Shown piece after piece: positions 1 through 7,634 of a stretch of DNA of 17,025 bases (its first letter is position 1; each line of letters begins with the position of its first letter). Position numbers and translations under genes: made by a program. This DNA is from Bacillota bacterium (lineage in GTDB: Bacteria; Bacillota; Bacilli; Bacillales_A; Planococcaceae). A model generated the notes under the pieces. The model was not told the origin of the DNA. It saw only the letters and a list, made by a program, of their open reading frames with translations, and ran no database searches. The stretch covers positions 1 to 17,025 of the forward strand of contig JAEXYZ010000063.1 in NCBI GenBank assembly GCA_023405135.1, read 5' to 3'.

Positions 1-19
1 TAAGATGTGTGTAGCTCAT
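1..19 (-). CDS. IS30-like transposase, N-terminal fragment (runs off the window)
   Basis: The minus strand gives ATG at 19 followed by M-S-Y-T-H-L and then the window edge. A ribosome site GGAGG lies about 8 bases upstream (28-33 on the plus strand as CCTCC). MSYTHL or MSYSHL followed by a helix-turn-helix is a common beginning of IS30-family DDE transposases. Only six residues are visible, so intactness and exact family cannot be judged. Confidence 0.45.
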
Positions 20-122
20 AACGATTTCCTCCGTTCAAATGTTTGTGTGGTAACTACATTTTACACGAGGTCGTTATGGGCTTCTTTTAATATGTCTTAG
101 GTGTTGCACTTAATATTACAAT
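1..122 (-). mobile_element. IS30-family-like insertion sequence, end only
   Basis: Read on the minus strand this stretch has a ribosome site (CGGAGGAAA, at about 25-33) and the start of a transposase at 19 that runs off the window. The outer edge is probably near 101-122, where GTGTTGCACTTAATATTACA resembles, from memory, the terminal repeats of IS30-like elements in Firmicutes. The other terminal repeat is outside the window, so the exact border and any target duplication cannot be checked. The family call rests on six residues plus this end sequence. Confidence 0.45.
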
Positions 123-411
123 CCGTCATATAAAATGGCAATTTTCATCTTGGAATTATACCAATTTTTAACTGGCAAATTATGATATCTGAACTGTTTC
201 CTGTTTATTGTTCCATCCAATGGGATTAAGCTTTTCTGTTGGTAATCTACTACAATTAACAAAGATGTGATATTTAGAGTTACTTATCCTTTTTAAATCC
301 TACACAATTCTTTAATGCACCCCTGTACTTCTAAATTGATAGAAAATCTTGTATAAAAGGGCAGTTTTATGGACATATATTTGATGAATAGAAAAGAAAG
401 GTATCGGTGCC
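123..411. other. Intergenic leader upstream of the germination operon
   Basis: No credible gene is seen between the IS end and the first germination gene. The stretch is AT-rich. Near its end it holds a weak forespore-type promoter candidate (350-380) and the ribosome site GAAAGG at 396-401, ten bases before the ATG at 412. An open frame on the minus strand here (520-293) overlaps the germination gene and has no ribosome site or family resemblance. Confidence 0.5.
350..380 (+). promoter_or_regulatory. Possible sigma-G-type promoter of the ger operon
   Basis: TGTATA at 350-355 and CATATAT at 374-380 are separated by 18 bases. Sigma-G promoters of Bacillus germination operons have a TGAATA-like -35 and a CATACTA-like -10 at about this distance. 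The -35 fits well, but the -10 lacks the final TA of the consensus. The position 30 bases before the first gene is suitable. This is a tentative call from position and partial motif. Confidence 0.25.
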
Positions 412-2048
412 ATGTTTTCATTTTTAAAAGGGAAAAAGCAAAAGAAGAATAGTAACAATCAACAGGAAAACAGCCCAATTCAATCAATTGATAAATTTTC
501 GAATAACATCGATACCTCATTGTCCTTGAATTTGGAAGTCATTAAACAAAGAACAGGAAATAGTACAGATATTGTCATCAGGCCGGTTAAACTCGGTCAA
601 CATCCTAAGGTTAAAACGGCCATTGTGTATATTAAAGGGCTGGTAGACAGTCAAACTGTTAACGACTTTTTAATTGAAGGGATGATTAATAATCCGGCAC
701 TCCAAGAACAGAAAGCTCAACAAGAGGTGATCGATATGGTTGCTGAAGATGTTGTTGCTGTCGGTGGGAAAAAAAATTAAGTGACTGGGACGAACTGTTC
801 ACAGAATTGATGTCAGGTAATACGATCATATTTATCGAGGGAATTAGCGTAGCACTAAGTGTCAGTACCCAAGGTGGGGAGAGACGTTCCGTTCAAGAAT
901 CGACTACCAACGTCTCGATTCGCGGGTCGAAAGAAGCATTTACTGAATCAATTGAGACCAATATTGCCATGGTACGTCGGATTATCAATACGCCAGATTT
1001 GTGGATTGAATCCATGAAAATTGGCAAAATGACGAAAACAGATGTTTCCATCATGTATATAAATGGCATAGCAAGGAATGAAATCATCGAAGAAGTACGT
1101 AAACGTTTAAAAAGGATTGACATCGATGGCGTCCTGGAATCCGGTTTTATAGAACAGCTGATTGAAGATCAGACAAATACCATTTTCCCAACTATACACA
1201 ATACAGAGAGGCCCGATGGAGTGGCAGGTAATATTCTTGAAGGAAGGATTGCCATATTCGTAAATGGGACTCCTTTTGTGCTGATGGTCCCAGCCTTATT
1301 TAATGATTTTTTTCAATCGGTCGAGGATTACTATGAACGTTTTGACATCTCATCAGCCATTCGTTTATTACGTACCGTCATCTTCTTTATATCCCTTGTT
1401 GGGCCTGCAGTCTATATCGCTGCGACCACCTTTCATCAGGAGATGATTCCAACAAAACTGGCTGTCATTGTTGCTGCTCAGCGGGACTCTGTTCCTTTTC
1501 CTGCGTTTGTCGAAGCACTCATCATGGAAATAACATTTGAAATTTTAAGAGAAGCCGGTATCCGAATGCCAAAAGCGATAGGTTCTACGATTTCCATCGT
1601 AGGGGCGCTTGTCATTGGGCAAGCAGCGATTCAGGCAGGAATTGTTTCACCTGTTATGGTCATTGTCGTCTCCATGACTGCGATTGCCAGTTTCGCAACC
1701 CCTTCCTATGCGGTTGCGATATCTGCGCGATTGATTAGATTTATGTTTATGGTCAGTGCAGCAACATTCGGCTTTTACGGAATGATTCTGGCGTTTATCA
1801 TCCTTGTCGTTCACTTATCCAGCTTACGTTCATTCGGTGTTCCATATATGACACCCCTTGCACCGTTCATTAGGGAAGAAGCTGGGGATACCATTGTACG
1901 AAGACCACTTTGGGGGAACAAAAAAAGACCAAACTTGATTAGTGGACAAAATAAAGTTGGTCAAGGGGAAAATCAGAAACCACACCCTCCAGGACCTCGT
2001 ACCATGATGAATTCTACCTATGAGAAAGGAGAGCGAAATGAGTCGTAA
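412..2048 (+). pseudogene. GerA-family germinant receptor A subunit, frameshifted in an A8 tract
   Basis: This would be the large A subunit of an inner-spore-membrane nutrient receptor. The first frame (412-780, 122 aa) begins the soluble N-terminal domain (VIRPVKLG, AIVYIKGLVD). It reaches a run of eight A at 769-776 and stops at 778-780. The next frame picks up without loss: the codons at 777-806 read L-S-D-W-D-E-L-F-T-E, then LMSGNTIIFIEG, followed by the conserved QESTTNVSIRG part and several membrane helices (FISLVGPAVYIA, MVIVVSMTAIASFATPSYA). A -1 shift in the A run gives one protein of about 545 aa, normal for the family. The ribosome site is GAAAGG at 396-401. The TTG at 807 is only an internal codon. 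It overlaps the start of the C-subunit gene by 11 bases. The break could be a true mutation, a homopolymer sequencing error, or a site of polymerase slippage. Confidence 0.88.
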
Positions 2049-3255
2049 ATCGATTTCTCTTTACTTAATATTAGCAAGCATCTCATTCCTATCGGGGTGT
2101 TGGAGTCAGAAAGAGTTAAATAAGCTGGCTATCATATCTGCCACGGCTATTGATAAAAATGAAGAGGGTCAATACGTCAAGACCATTCAACTGATCAACC
2201 CATCAAACGTAGCTGGAGGACTTCAGGGTGGCGGAGAGGGGCAAAGTCCCACTGTTGCGGTATACTCTGCAATTGGAGACAGTGTACTTGAAGCCCATTT
2301 CAACGCATCATCCAAAATCTCCCGAAAGCTGTATCATGCTCATTCAAATTTGATTGTATTGAGTGAAGAGGTGGCACAAGAAGATGGAATTGAATATGTT
2401 TTAGACGCATTCGAACGGTATCCGGAAATCCGGTCGACGTCAAGGGTTGTGATTGCTCATAATACAAAAGCGGGAGATTTGCTTAAAACTTTGACAGCCG
2501 TTGATAGAATTCCAGCTGAAAAAGTGATCGGAATTTTGGAAGTGACTGAACAATTCAGCGGTGCAAATATGGAAGTGACTCTTCAGGATGTTATTAAGGC
2601 ACTTACCTCCGAAGGGAAAGAGCCAGTTATCAGTGGTTTTAGTTCGAAAGGAGATATTGAACTGGGGAAAAAAATGGAGAATGTCCAGAAATCTGAACTC
2701 GATACCACTCTGGAATCAGATGGGTTGGCCATTTTCAAAGAAGGAAAGTTGATTGACTGGTATCAAGATGATATGGCCAAAGGGGTAATATGGATACTGG
2801 ATAAAATTAAAGAAACTGATGTGGAACTGGACAGGGATGGAAAGAAAAACGTCATCGTTTACAATGTTTTTCGGCAAAAAACAAAAGTTTCGGCAGACAC
2901 AAAAAATGACATCCCTACCATTACGATTAATGTCCGTGCTGAAGGTGATATTCGCGAAGTAAGGACACCCATTAACCTGAAGGATCCGAAAGTTATATTG
3001 GAATTAGAAAAAGAGCTGGAAAAAAAAATCAAGACACTGTTAGAAGATACGGTTAAGCGTACACAACAAAATAAGACGGATATTTTTGGATTTGGCGAAG
3101 AAGTTCATCGTTCTGATCCTAAAAAATGGAAAAAGCTGAAGAGTGATTGGAACAATAATTACTTTCCAAACTTAAACGTACAGGTTAAAGTTGAAGCTTT
3201 TGTACGACGCAGCGGCCTAAGAACCAATTCATATTCTTCGGATATAAAAGAATAA
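2038..3255 (+). CDS. GerC-type germinant receptor lipoprotein (Ger(x)C family)
   Basis: The C subunit of a GerA-type receptor is a lipoprotein on the outer face of the inner spore membrane that acts with the A and B subunits. I take the ATG at 2038 because GGAG at 2028-2031 lies six bases upstream; the in-frame ATG at 2020 has no such site. The product is about 405 aa, typical for the family. Residues 1-20 form a signal peptide (SISLYLILASISFL) ending in the lipobox L-S-G-C, with Cys21 as the lipidated residue. The conserved GCWSQKELNKLAIISATAID follows. The rest is the soluble three-domain part with IREVRTPINLKDP and a lysine/glutamate-rich helix (EKELEKKIKTLLEDTVKRT). The gene is intact, although both membrane partners are broken, so a working receptor is unlikely unless other copies supply them. 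Confidence 0.92.
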   Translation: MSRKSISLYLILASISFLSGCWSQKELNKLAIISATAIDKNEEGQYVKTIQLINPSNVAGGLQGGGEGQSPTVAVYSAIGDSVLEAHFNASSKISRKLYHAHSNLIVLSEEVAQEDGIEYVLDAFERYPEIRSTSRVVIAHNTKAGDLLKTLTAVDRIPAEKVIGILEVTEQFSGANMEVTLQDVIKALTSEGKEPVISGFSSKGDIELGKKMENVQKSELDTTLESDGLAIFKEGKLIDWYQDDMAKGVIWILDKIKETDVELDRDGKKNVIVYNVFRQKTKVSADTKNDIPTITINVRAEGDIREVRTPINLKDPKVILELEKELEKKIKTLLEDTVKRTQQNKTDIFGFGEEVHRSDPKKWKKLKSDWNNNYFPNLNVQVKVEAFVRRSGLRTNSYSSDIKE

Positions 3256-3279
3256 GCACTGAAATGGAGGGGTGATTTA

Positions 3280-4388
3280 TTGGAAAAGGCAAAAATTAGC
3301 GCGTACCAGCTTTTAGTGCTAATTTACTTATTTGAAATTGGCAGTACCATTTTAGTTCCTCTTGCCATAGAAGCGAAACAGGACGCTTGGTTGGCTGTTT
3401 TGATTGGGTTGGCAGGCGGCTGTTGTTTATTTTGGATTTATCATAGCCTTTATTCATATTATCCGGATATTCCGCTTACTGAATGCAGAGAATACTAGGG
3501 AGCGTTTTAGGGAAAGTTTTGGCCTTCTTTTATGTGCTTTACTTTATGTATATTGGGGCAAGGGTTCTGAGGGATATTGGAGAAATGCTAATCATTGACT
3601 TTTATCCAGAAACTCCATTGTTTGTCATGAATGTATTGATGGTCTTAGTGGTTGTGTATACAATTCGTAAAGGAATTGAGGTCATTGCGCGAACAGGAGA
3701 ACTGCTATTTATAATCATGATGTTGATTGGCATCAGTAGCATAGTTTTAATTATCACTTCAGGCATTATTGAAATCTCTAACCTAGAACCATTTCTCGAA
3801 GAAGGATTAAAGCCGGTCATAAAAACGGCATTTACTCAAACCCTGTTTTTTCCCTTTGGCGAAGTCATTGTATTTGCCATGATTTTGCCCTATTTGAATC
3901 AAACATCAAAGGCGATGAAAATCGGATTACTCGGACTTGGATTGAGTGGACTGATTATAGCGCTAATCATGGCTATGAATATCAGTGTACTCGGTGTAAA
4001 CATTCTTTCACGTTCATATTTCCCCCTTCTTTCAACCATACAAACCATTGAGTTTGCAGGTTTTTTGCAACGGCTAGATATTACTTTTATGCTTTCCACG
4101 GTAATCGGAGGTTTCTTTAAAATCAGTCTGTTTTTCTATGCTTCCCTGGCAGGCACTGCAAATTTGTTCAATATCAAAAGTTCGGCACAGTTGGCGTATC
4201 CGTTGGGGTTGCTCCTCTTAGTTTTATCTATAACCATGGTCAGCAATGTTTCAGAACATGTTTATCAGGGATTACAGATTGTCCCATTGTATGTGCATCT
4301 TCCATTTCAAGTAATTATTCCTGGTCTCCTTCTTATTATTGCTTTTTTTAAGAACAGAAAAAAGAAAAGCAAACGTATTCGTAATTGA
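3280..4388 (+). pseudogene. GerB-type germinant receptor B subunit, frameshifted
   Basis: This is the B subunit, an APC-superfamily-like membrane protein that binds the germinant. It starts at TTG 3280 with GGAGG at 3266-3270. The first 68 residues are good GerB sequence (KISAYQLLVLIYLFEIGSTIL, then YYPDIPLTE). The frame then goes into C-R-E-Y and stops at 3496-3498. The other frame resumes at 3483 with QRILGSVLGKVLAFFYVLYF, several further hydrophobic helices and a lysine/arginine-rich tail (FFKNRKKKSKRIRN). Family members usually have two more residues between TE and QR, so four bases seem to be missing at about 3481-3485; a one-base loss also restores the frame. Joined length is about 370 aa, as expected for GerB. 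The ATG at 3483 lacks a ribosome site. Confidence 0.88.
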
Positions 4389-4430
4389 ATTGGTGAAAAG
4401 GAAATATTCGCTTGTGGAGCGTGATAAAGA

Positions 4431-4685
4431 TTGAAAATCCTCAGTATTTCTATTTTGATGTTGGGATTATTATCTGGCTTTTCTATTGGTATAGACAGAC
4501 CTTTAGGATTTGACTTAAAAACTTCATTAAAGAATGCCGCAAATCCTTTTTTGGTAATGGAGGTAACTGAAATAATTATTTTTTATCTCCTTATCATTAT
4601 TTGGGCATCTTGTTCCATTCGTTTATTTTTTATAAAAAGTAGCAAGAAACAACAATGGGGAAAATGCCAACCAAAAAATATGTAA
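4431..4685 (+). CDS. Small two-helix membrane protein, possible D-type accessory of the germinant receptor
   Basis: This 84-residue product starts at TTG 4431 with GGAG at 4416-4419, a rather long spacing of 11. It has two clear membrane helices, about residues 4-21 (LSISILMLGLLSGFSI) and 46-68 (EIIIFYLLIIIWASCSIRLFF), and a basic tail (KSSKKQQWGK). I do not recognise a conserved catalytic motif. Its place, 42 bases after the B subunit on the same strand, fits the small D-type proteins of two membrane helices found with some Bacillus ger operons that modulate germination. The role is inferred from size, topology and neighbourhood only. The IS21 remnant begins right after its stop codon. Confidence 0.55.
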   Translation: MKILSISILMLGLLSGFSIGIDRPLGFDLKTSLKNAANPFLVMEVTEIIIFYLLIIIWASCSIRLFFIKSSKKQQWGKCQPKNM

Positions 4686-4687
4686 TC

Positions 4688-4945
4688 TTAATCTTGCATA
4701 ATAAAAAGTAAAGAAACATAATTACAATTTACAAAAAGAGAATTAGAATTAGTCATAACTTTCCTTCTATAATGAATGCTGAAGACTTCTTCCCAGCGAT
4801 TAAATGATAAATTACTTGTTACAATGGTTGATGCTCGTTCTGCTCTGAGTGAAAGATGAGTAAATAATAATTCTGCTCCTTCTTTATCAAAAGAAATATA
4901 ACCAAGTTCGTCGATTCTTACTAAATCATACTTTTCAAAATTCAT
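4688..4945 (-). pseudogene. istB: IS21-family helper ATPase IstB, C-terminal fragment fused to IstA
   Basis: Beginning at about 4945 the same reading frame as IstA becomes IstB-like: YDLVRIDELGYISFDKEG is the Walker B region, followed by ELLFTHLSLRAERASTIVTS and NLSFNRWEEVF. The Walker A nucleotide-binding part that should precede it is missing. The last 30 residues (SIHYRRKVMTNSNSLF onward) do not look like IstB and end near the germination operon. It is therefore the product of an internal deletion that fused two genes in frame, and is not expected to be functional. Confidence 0.75.
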
Positions 4946-5725
4946 TTTTTCTAGATTGTTATGTTCTTTTAAATAGATAAGTAACTCTAGAAATTCTCGC
5001 TCATTTCCAATATAATAATCTTTGTATAATTTTTTCATTTTTGTTGGTGCTTGACTCAAACATTCACTTTGAGCCAATGCACCTTTTTTCTTTTCAAATG
5101 TGCGTAAATAATGATAAATACCCATAATCCATTGATGGCTCTGCCAACTTCGTTTATGAGTTGCGATACACGCTTCTTCACTAAAAATAAGTATTTTTTC
5201 TGCGCCTGCTTTTACTTTCACCCATTCTCCAACATGTCCTTCTGGAACGGAATAATGATTTTGTCTATAGCTAATCGTGCTGTATTTGTCTACTCTAAAC
5301 TCGAACAACTCAGATGCATCAAACGGTATAATATCTGCGTTTATTGTTCTAGCCACTCGTTCGTCTTGCATTAATTCATGATGAGTTTTCATTTTCCTAT
5401 AGTGGGGGCGAGAATTTAATTTCATGACGATTTCTGTAAGATAAGTTTGTGCTTCTTCTAAACTCGTAAATGTATCTCGATGGGCAAATGCTTTTCGACG
5501 AATATACTCTACACTTCGTTCTACATGCCCCTTCTGGTTTCCTTTTCGTGGCTCACATAATCGAATTTTAAAAGATAGTGCATTGATAAATTCTTCATCC
5601 CATCCGTAATCTCACGCTCAGTCCCAATGAAGTTCTTTACAACTGTTCGCATATTATCGTATGTAAATACCTCTGGTACAAAGCCCAAATAGTTAATACA
5701 CTTTACATGGGCATCTTGTGAGGAA
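4946..5725 (-). pseudogene. istA: IS21-family transposase IstA, N-terminally truncated and frameshifted
   Basis: Reading right to left, HVKCINYLGFVPEVFTYDNM, RTVVKNFIGTEREI and the catalytic-domain surroundings appear first. A frameshift follows near 5570-5580, where CTATCTTTTAAAATTCG seems to lack one T. The second frame continues KIRLCEPRKGNQKGHVERSV, the DDE-domain E region, then EYIRRKAFAHRDTFTSLEEA and the C-terminal domain (VDKYSTISYRQNHYSVPEGH, GEWVKVKAGAEKILIF). About half of a normal IstA of roughly 400-500 aa is gone at the N-terminus. The C-terminus runs without a stop into IstB sequence at about 4945. Confidence 0.82.
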
Positions 5726-6181
5726 TATAAAGGGCGCAAAGTAACGAAAGTAAAAGCCGATACACTTGAAGAAATAAACAAAGAGAATTTCTTAAACGAA
5801 ATAAAACAATATAATGAAGCAATTGATGACTCCATTCCCTTCAATCCGAATATAAAAGATGGACGGGGAACAAAGGGACTAGCAATTCCTAAAAGCAATT
5901 GGGCTAATAAGATTGATACGGCTCCCTTTGAAGCATATGCGGTTACTTGCGGCATTACCTTTACTTATGGTGGTTTAAAAATCAATCAAAATGCAGAAGT
6001 ACAAAGCATTTTATATGAAAATATCAATGGTTTGTATGCGGCTGGTGAAGCGGTTGGTGGTCTATTTTATTCAAACTATCCAGGTGGGGCAGGCTTAATG
6101 GCTGGTTCAGTCTTTGGAAAAATTGCAGGAGAAAATGCTGCGAAATACGCTCTAAAGATTCGCAAGGGTGAAGCTGTTTAA
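5726..6181 (+). pseudogene. TcuA-like FAD-dependent dehydrogenase, C-terminal remnant
   Basis: One plus-strand frame with no start codon stays open from the IS junction (about 5726) to the stop at 6179-6181, about 150 residues. It reads GRKVTKVKADTLEEINK, then PFEAYAVTCGITFTYGGLKI, then INGLYAAGEAVGGLFYSNYP and GGAGLMAGSVFGKIAG. These are the C-terminal motifs of the fumarate reductase/succinate dehydrogenase flavoprotein superfamily, nearest to tricarballylate dehydrogenase TcuA-type enzymes (GLYAAGE and GGAG-LMAG surround the FAD). The N-terminal dinucleotide-binding fold and most of the capping domain are lost. Its position next to the LacI-type regulator suggests it once belonged to the catabolic locus. 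Other flavoprotein oxidoreductases of this family remain possible. Confidence 0.75.
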
Positions 6182-6206
6182 AAAATTTTTTTCAGCATAT
6201 TTTTTA
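6173..6206 (+). terminator. Weak AT-rich hairpin after the flavoprotein remnant
   Basis: GCTG at 6173-6176 and CAGC at 6193-6196 flank an A-run/T-run that can pair, and a T-rich tract (ATATTTTTTAATTT) follows. It overlaps the last codons of the flavoprotein remnant. Only four GC-containing base pairs close it, so termination would be weak. Confidence 0.35.
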
Positions 6207-6344
6207 ATTTAAAGGATAGTAATTATTGGAAAGTACTGGACAGCTTCATATGTCTGCGAATAATGATAAATTGTTTAATTTGAGTTTATATCAATCAAAT
6301 ATTAGAAAATTTATTCATTTAACAAAATTAATAAACGAAAAATA

Positions 6345-6373
6345 TTTACTATTCAGAAAAAAGTATTTATAAT
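6345..6373 (+). promoter_or_regulatory. Sigma-A promoter of the LacI-family regulator gene
   Basis: TTTACT at 6345-6350 and a perfect TATAAT at 6368-6373 are separated by 17 bases. The start of transcription should fall near 6380, so the palindrome at 6390-6407 would sit just downstream of it, where bound repressor blocks elongation or escape. This fits autorepression. Confidence 0.6.
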
Positions 6374-6389
6374 TTAACCAACGCAACAG

Positions 6390-6407
6390 AATCTAATCGT
6401 TTAGATT
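6390..6407 (+). promoter_or_regulatory. Operator 1, LacI-type palindrome AATCTAATCGTTTAGATT
   Basis: The 18-mer is an inverted repeat with a central CG, the hallmark of LacI/GalR-family sites; only the 8th and 11th bases break symmetry. The same 18 bases recur exactly at 9759-9776 and as the exact reverse complement at 7558-7575. It lies about ten bases after the expected transcription start of the regulator gene. Binding by that regulator is inferred from the repeats and location. Confidence 0.8.
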
Positions 6408-6489
6408 TGTAAAATCTAAAAAAGATTAAAAGTTTACAGACGAATTATTTATAATAAAGGAAATGTTAATTCAATTGGGGTGACCAAAT

Positions 6490-7503
6490 ATGAAGAACAA
6501 CGAGAAAATCACAATTAAAGATGTAGCAAAAAGGTCTGGTTTTTCTGTTGCAACTGTATCAGCTGTTATTAATGATTTACCAATTGTTAGTGAAAAATCC
6601 AAAAATAAAATTTTAAAAGTAATAGATGAAATGGGTTATAGACCAAATAGTATTGCTAGAAGCTTAAAAAAATCGAAAACATCAACTTTAGGTATTCTAG
6701 TAACAGATATAACAAACCCATTTTATCCAGAATTAATTTCAGGGATTGAGGAAGTAGCATGGAGTAAAAATTACGAAGTGTTTTTATGTAATACTGAAAA
6801 CGATAAAGAGAAAGAAAGAAAGTACATTGATAACTTAATAAGTAAACAAGTGGATGGAATATTTATTACAACAGCATCTACAAATAGAATGATAGACTAC
6901 ACGGTATTAAATGAAAGTAATATACCATATATATTTGTTAATCGTAAGCCTGAAACATTGTTTGACAATGAATGGTTTGTCGGGACAGATAACTTTGCGG
7001 CAATTGAAAAAGCTATTCATTACTTAATAAACAAAGGAATTAAAAAAATTGCATTTTATGCAGGACCTCAAGAATTTTGGACATTTCAACAAAGACTTAA
7101 TGCATATAAAGTAACTGTACAACAAGAGAACATCGTATTTAAAAACGAATGGCTCTTTATTAGTGAAGGTTTTGATGAAAAAACTGGTTATGAAAACACA
7201 TTGAAATTGCTTAAAAATAACGACTTGCCTGAATGCATCTTATGTTCTACAGATCCATTAGCCTTCGGTGCTTATAAAGCTTTAACGGAAAATGGATTAA
7301 AAATACCCGATGATATTTACTTAATGGGTACTGATAATAATAGATTTGGTGAATTAGTGGGACTTAGCTCAGTAGACATGAAAAATAAACAAATTGGAAG
7401 AGAAGCTGCAGAGATTTTAATTAACATTTTAAACAATGATAAAGTTCAAAAGGAACAGGAAGTAATTTTGCAACCAAATCTTATTTTGCGAAATAGTTGT
7501 TAG
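6490..7503 (+). CDS. LacI/GalR-family transcriptional regulator
   Basis: This 337-residue protein has the normal family length. Residues 8-27 (IKDVAKRSGFSVATVSAVIN) are the N-terminal helix-turn-helix, followed by the hinge helix with NSIARSLK at about 55-62. The periplasmic-binding-protein-like sensor domain starts at about residue 65 (TLGILVTDITNPFYPELISG) and runs to the end (TDNNRFGELVGLSSVDM). The start ATG at 6490 has GGGGTGA six bases upstream. It probably represses its own gene and the neighbouring metabolic units through the four AATCTAAWCGWTTAGATT palindromes. The ligand is unknown; context suggests an organic acid or derived metabolite rather than a sugar. It is intact amid broken neighbours. 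Confidence 0.93.
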   Translation: MKNNEKITIKDVAKRSGFSVATVSAVINDLPIVSEKSKNKILKVIDEMGYRPNSIARSLKKSKTSTLGILVTDITNPFYPELISGIEEVAWSKNYEVFLCNTENDKEKERKYIDNLISKQVDGIFITTASTNRMIDYTVLNESNIPYIFVNRKPETLFDNEWFVGTDNFAAIEKAIHYLINKGIKKIAFYAGPQEFWTFQQRLNAYKVTVQQENIVFKNEWLFISEGFDEKTGYENTLKLLKNNDLPECILCSTDPLAFGAYKALTENGLKIPDDIYLMGTDNNRFGELVGLSSVDMKNKQIGREAAEILINILNNDKVQKEQEVILQPNLILRNSC

Positions 7504-7557
7504 AAAAAATAATTTGATAAGTTGGCCTTTAAAGTAAATATAGGCCCTTATTATAAA

Positions 7558-7575
7558 AATCTAAACGATTAGATT
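7558..7575 (+). promoter_or_regulatory. Operator 2, LacI-type palindrome AATCTAAACGATTAGATT
   Basis: This is the exact reverse complement of the 18-mers at 6390 and 9759. It follows an AT-rich element that could act as a -10 (TATTAT at 7549-7554), so repressor here could cover a promoter for the glycerate kinase/LarA unit. The downstream gene starts 240 bases later, which suggests that a gene formerly closer was lost. Confidence 0.78.
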
Positions 7576-7583
7576 TGAGATGG

Positions 7584-7634
7584 GTTGCAGTTGTTGGTGC
7601 TAATTTAATGGGAACAGGTATTACTAGAGGCTAA
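7584..7634 (+). pseudogene. 3-hydroxyacyl-CoA dehydrogenase-like N-terminal scrap
   Basis: The frame from 7584 reads VAVVGANLMGTGITRG and stops. This resembles the first nucleotide-binding loop of 3-hydroxybutyryl-CoA dehydrogenases (V-A-V-I-G-A-G-x-M-G-x-G-I). The third glycine of the usual G-x-G-x-x-G is Asn here. The frame is open upstream to a TTG at 7575 but has no ribosome site. It is too short to be certain, but such an enzyme would fit the CoA-ester pathway of the locus. Confidence 0.45.

Larger units (their letters stand above)
4686..5725 (-). mobile_element. IS21-family remnant with internal and 5' deletions
   Basis: The minus strand carries the middle and end of an IstA transposase joined to the late part of the IstB helper ATPase. 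Missing are the IstA N-terminal half, the IstB N-terminal part with its Walker A motif, and one end of the element. The upstream side (about 5725) joins abruptly to the tail of a flavoprotein gene, so the element and gene were cut by the same or linked deletions. I could not identify terminal repeats or a target duplication. The element cannot move by itself. Confidence 0.82.
6182..6489. other. Intergenic control region of the LacI-family gene
   Basis: This 308-base AT-rich stretch has no gene. It holds the hairpin tail of the flavoprotein remnant, a good sigma-A promoter (6345-6373), a palindromic operator (6390-6407), and the ribosome site GGGGTGA (6477-6483) of the regulator gene. The leader between promoter and start codon is about 110 bases and is unusually long. 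A second TATAAT at 6450-6455 has no matching -35 at a usual distance. Confidence 0.7.

Noticed and set aside
293..520. Minus-strand open frame of 75 codons upstream of and overlapping the ger A gene
   Set aside because: No ribosome site and no recognisable features, and it overlaps a well-supported gene.
412..780. The 122-residue frame as a separate small protein
   Set aside because: Its sequence is the start of the GerA subunit and the next frame continues without loss, so it is one broken gene.
5111..5374. Plus-strand open frame of 87 codons
   Set aside because: It lies fully opposite the IstA remnant, is cysteine- and phenylalanine-rich and has no support.
5726..5955. N-terminal half of the minus-strand open frame starting at 5955
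   Set aside because: Only its later part (below about 5725) is IstA; the first 75 or so codons are the antisense of the flavoprotein remnant.
6413..6427. AATCT-AAAAA-AGATT inverted repeat just after operator 1
   Set aside because: The half-sites match the operator ends but are five bases apart, not eight, and there is no central CG; probably chance in AT-rich DNA.
7524..7546. GGCCT/AGGCC hairpin after the LacI-family gene as terminator
   Set aside because: The stem is only five pairs with a 13-base loop and no T-run follows; too weak to list as a terminator.
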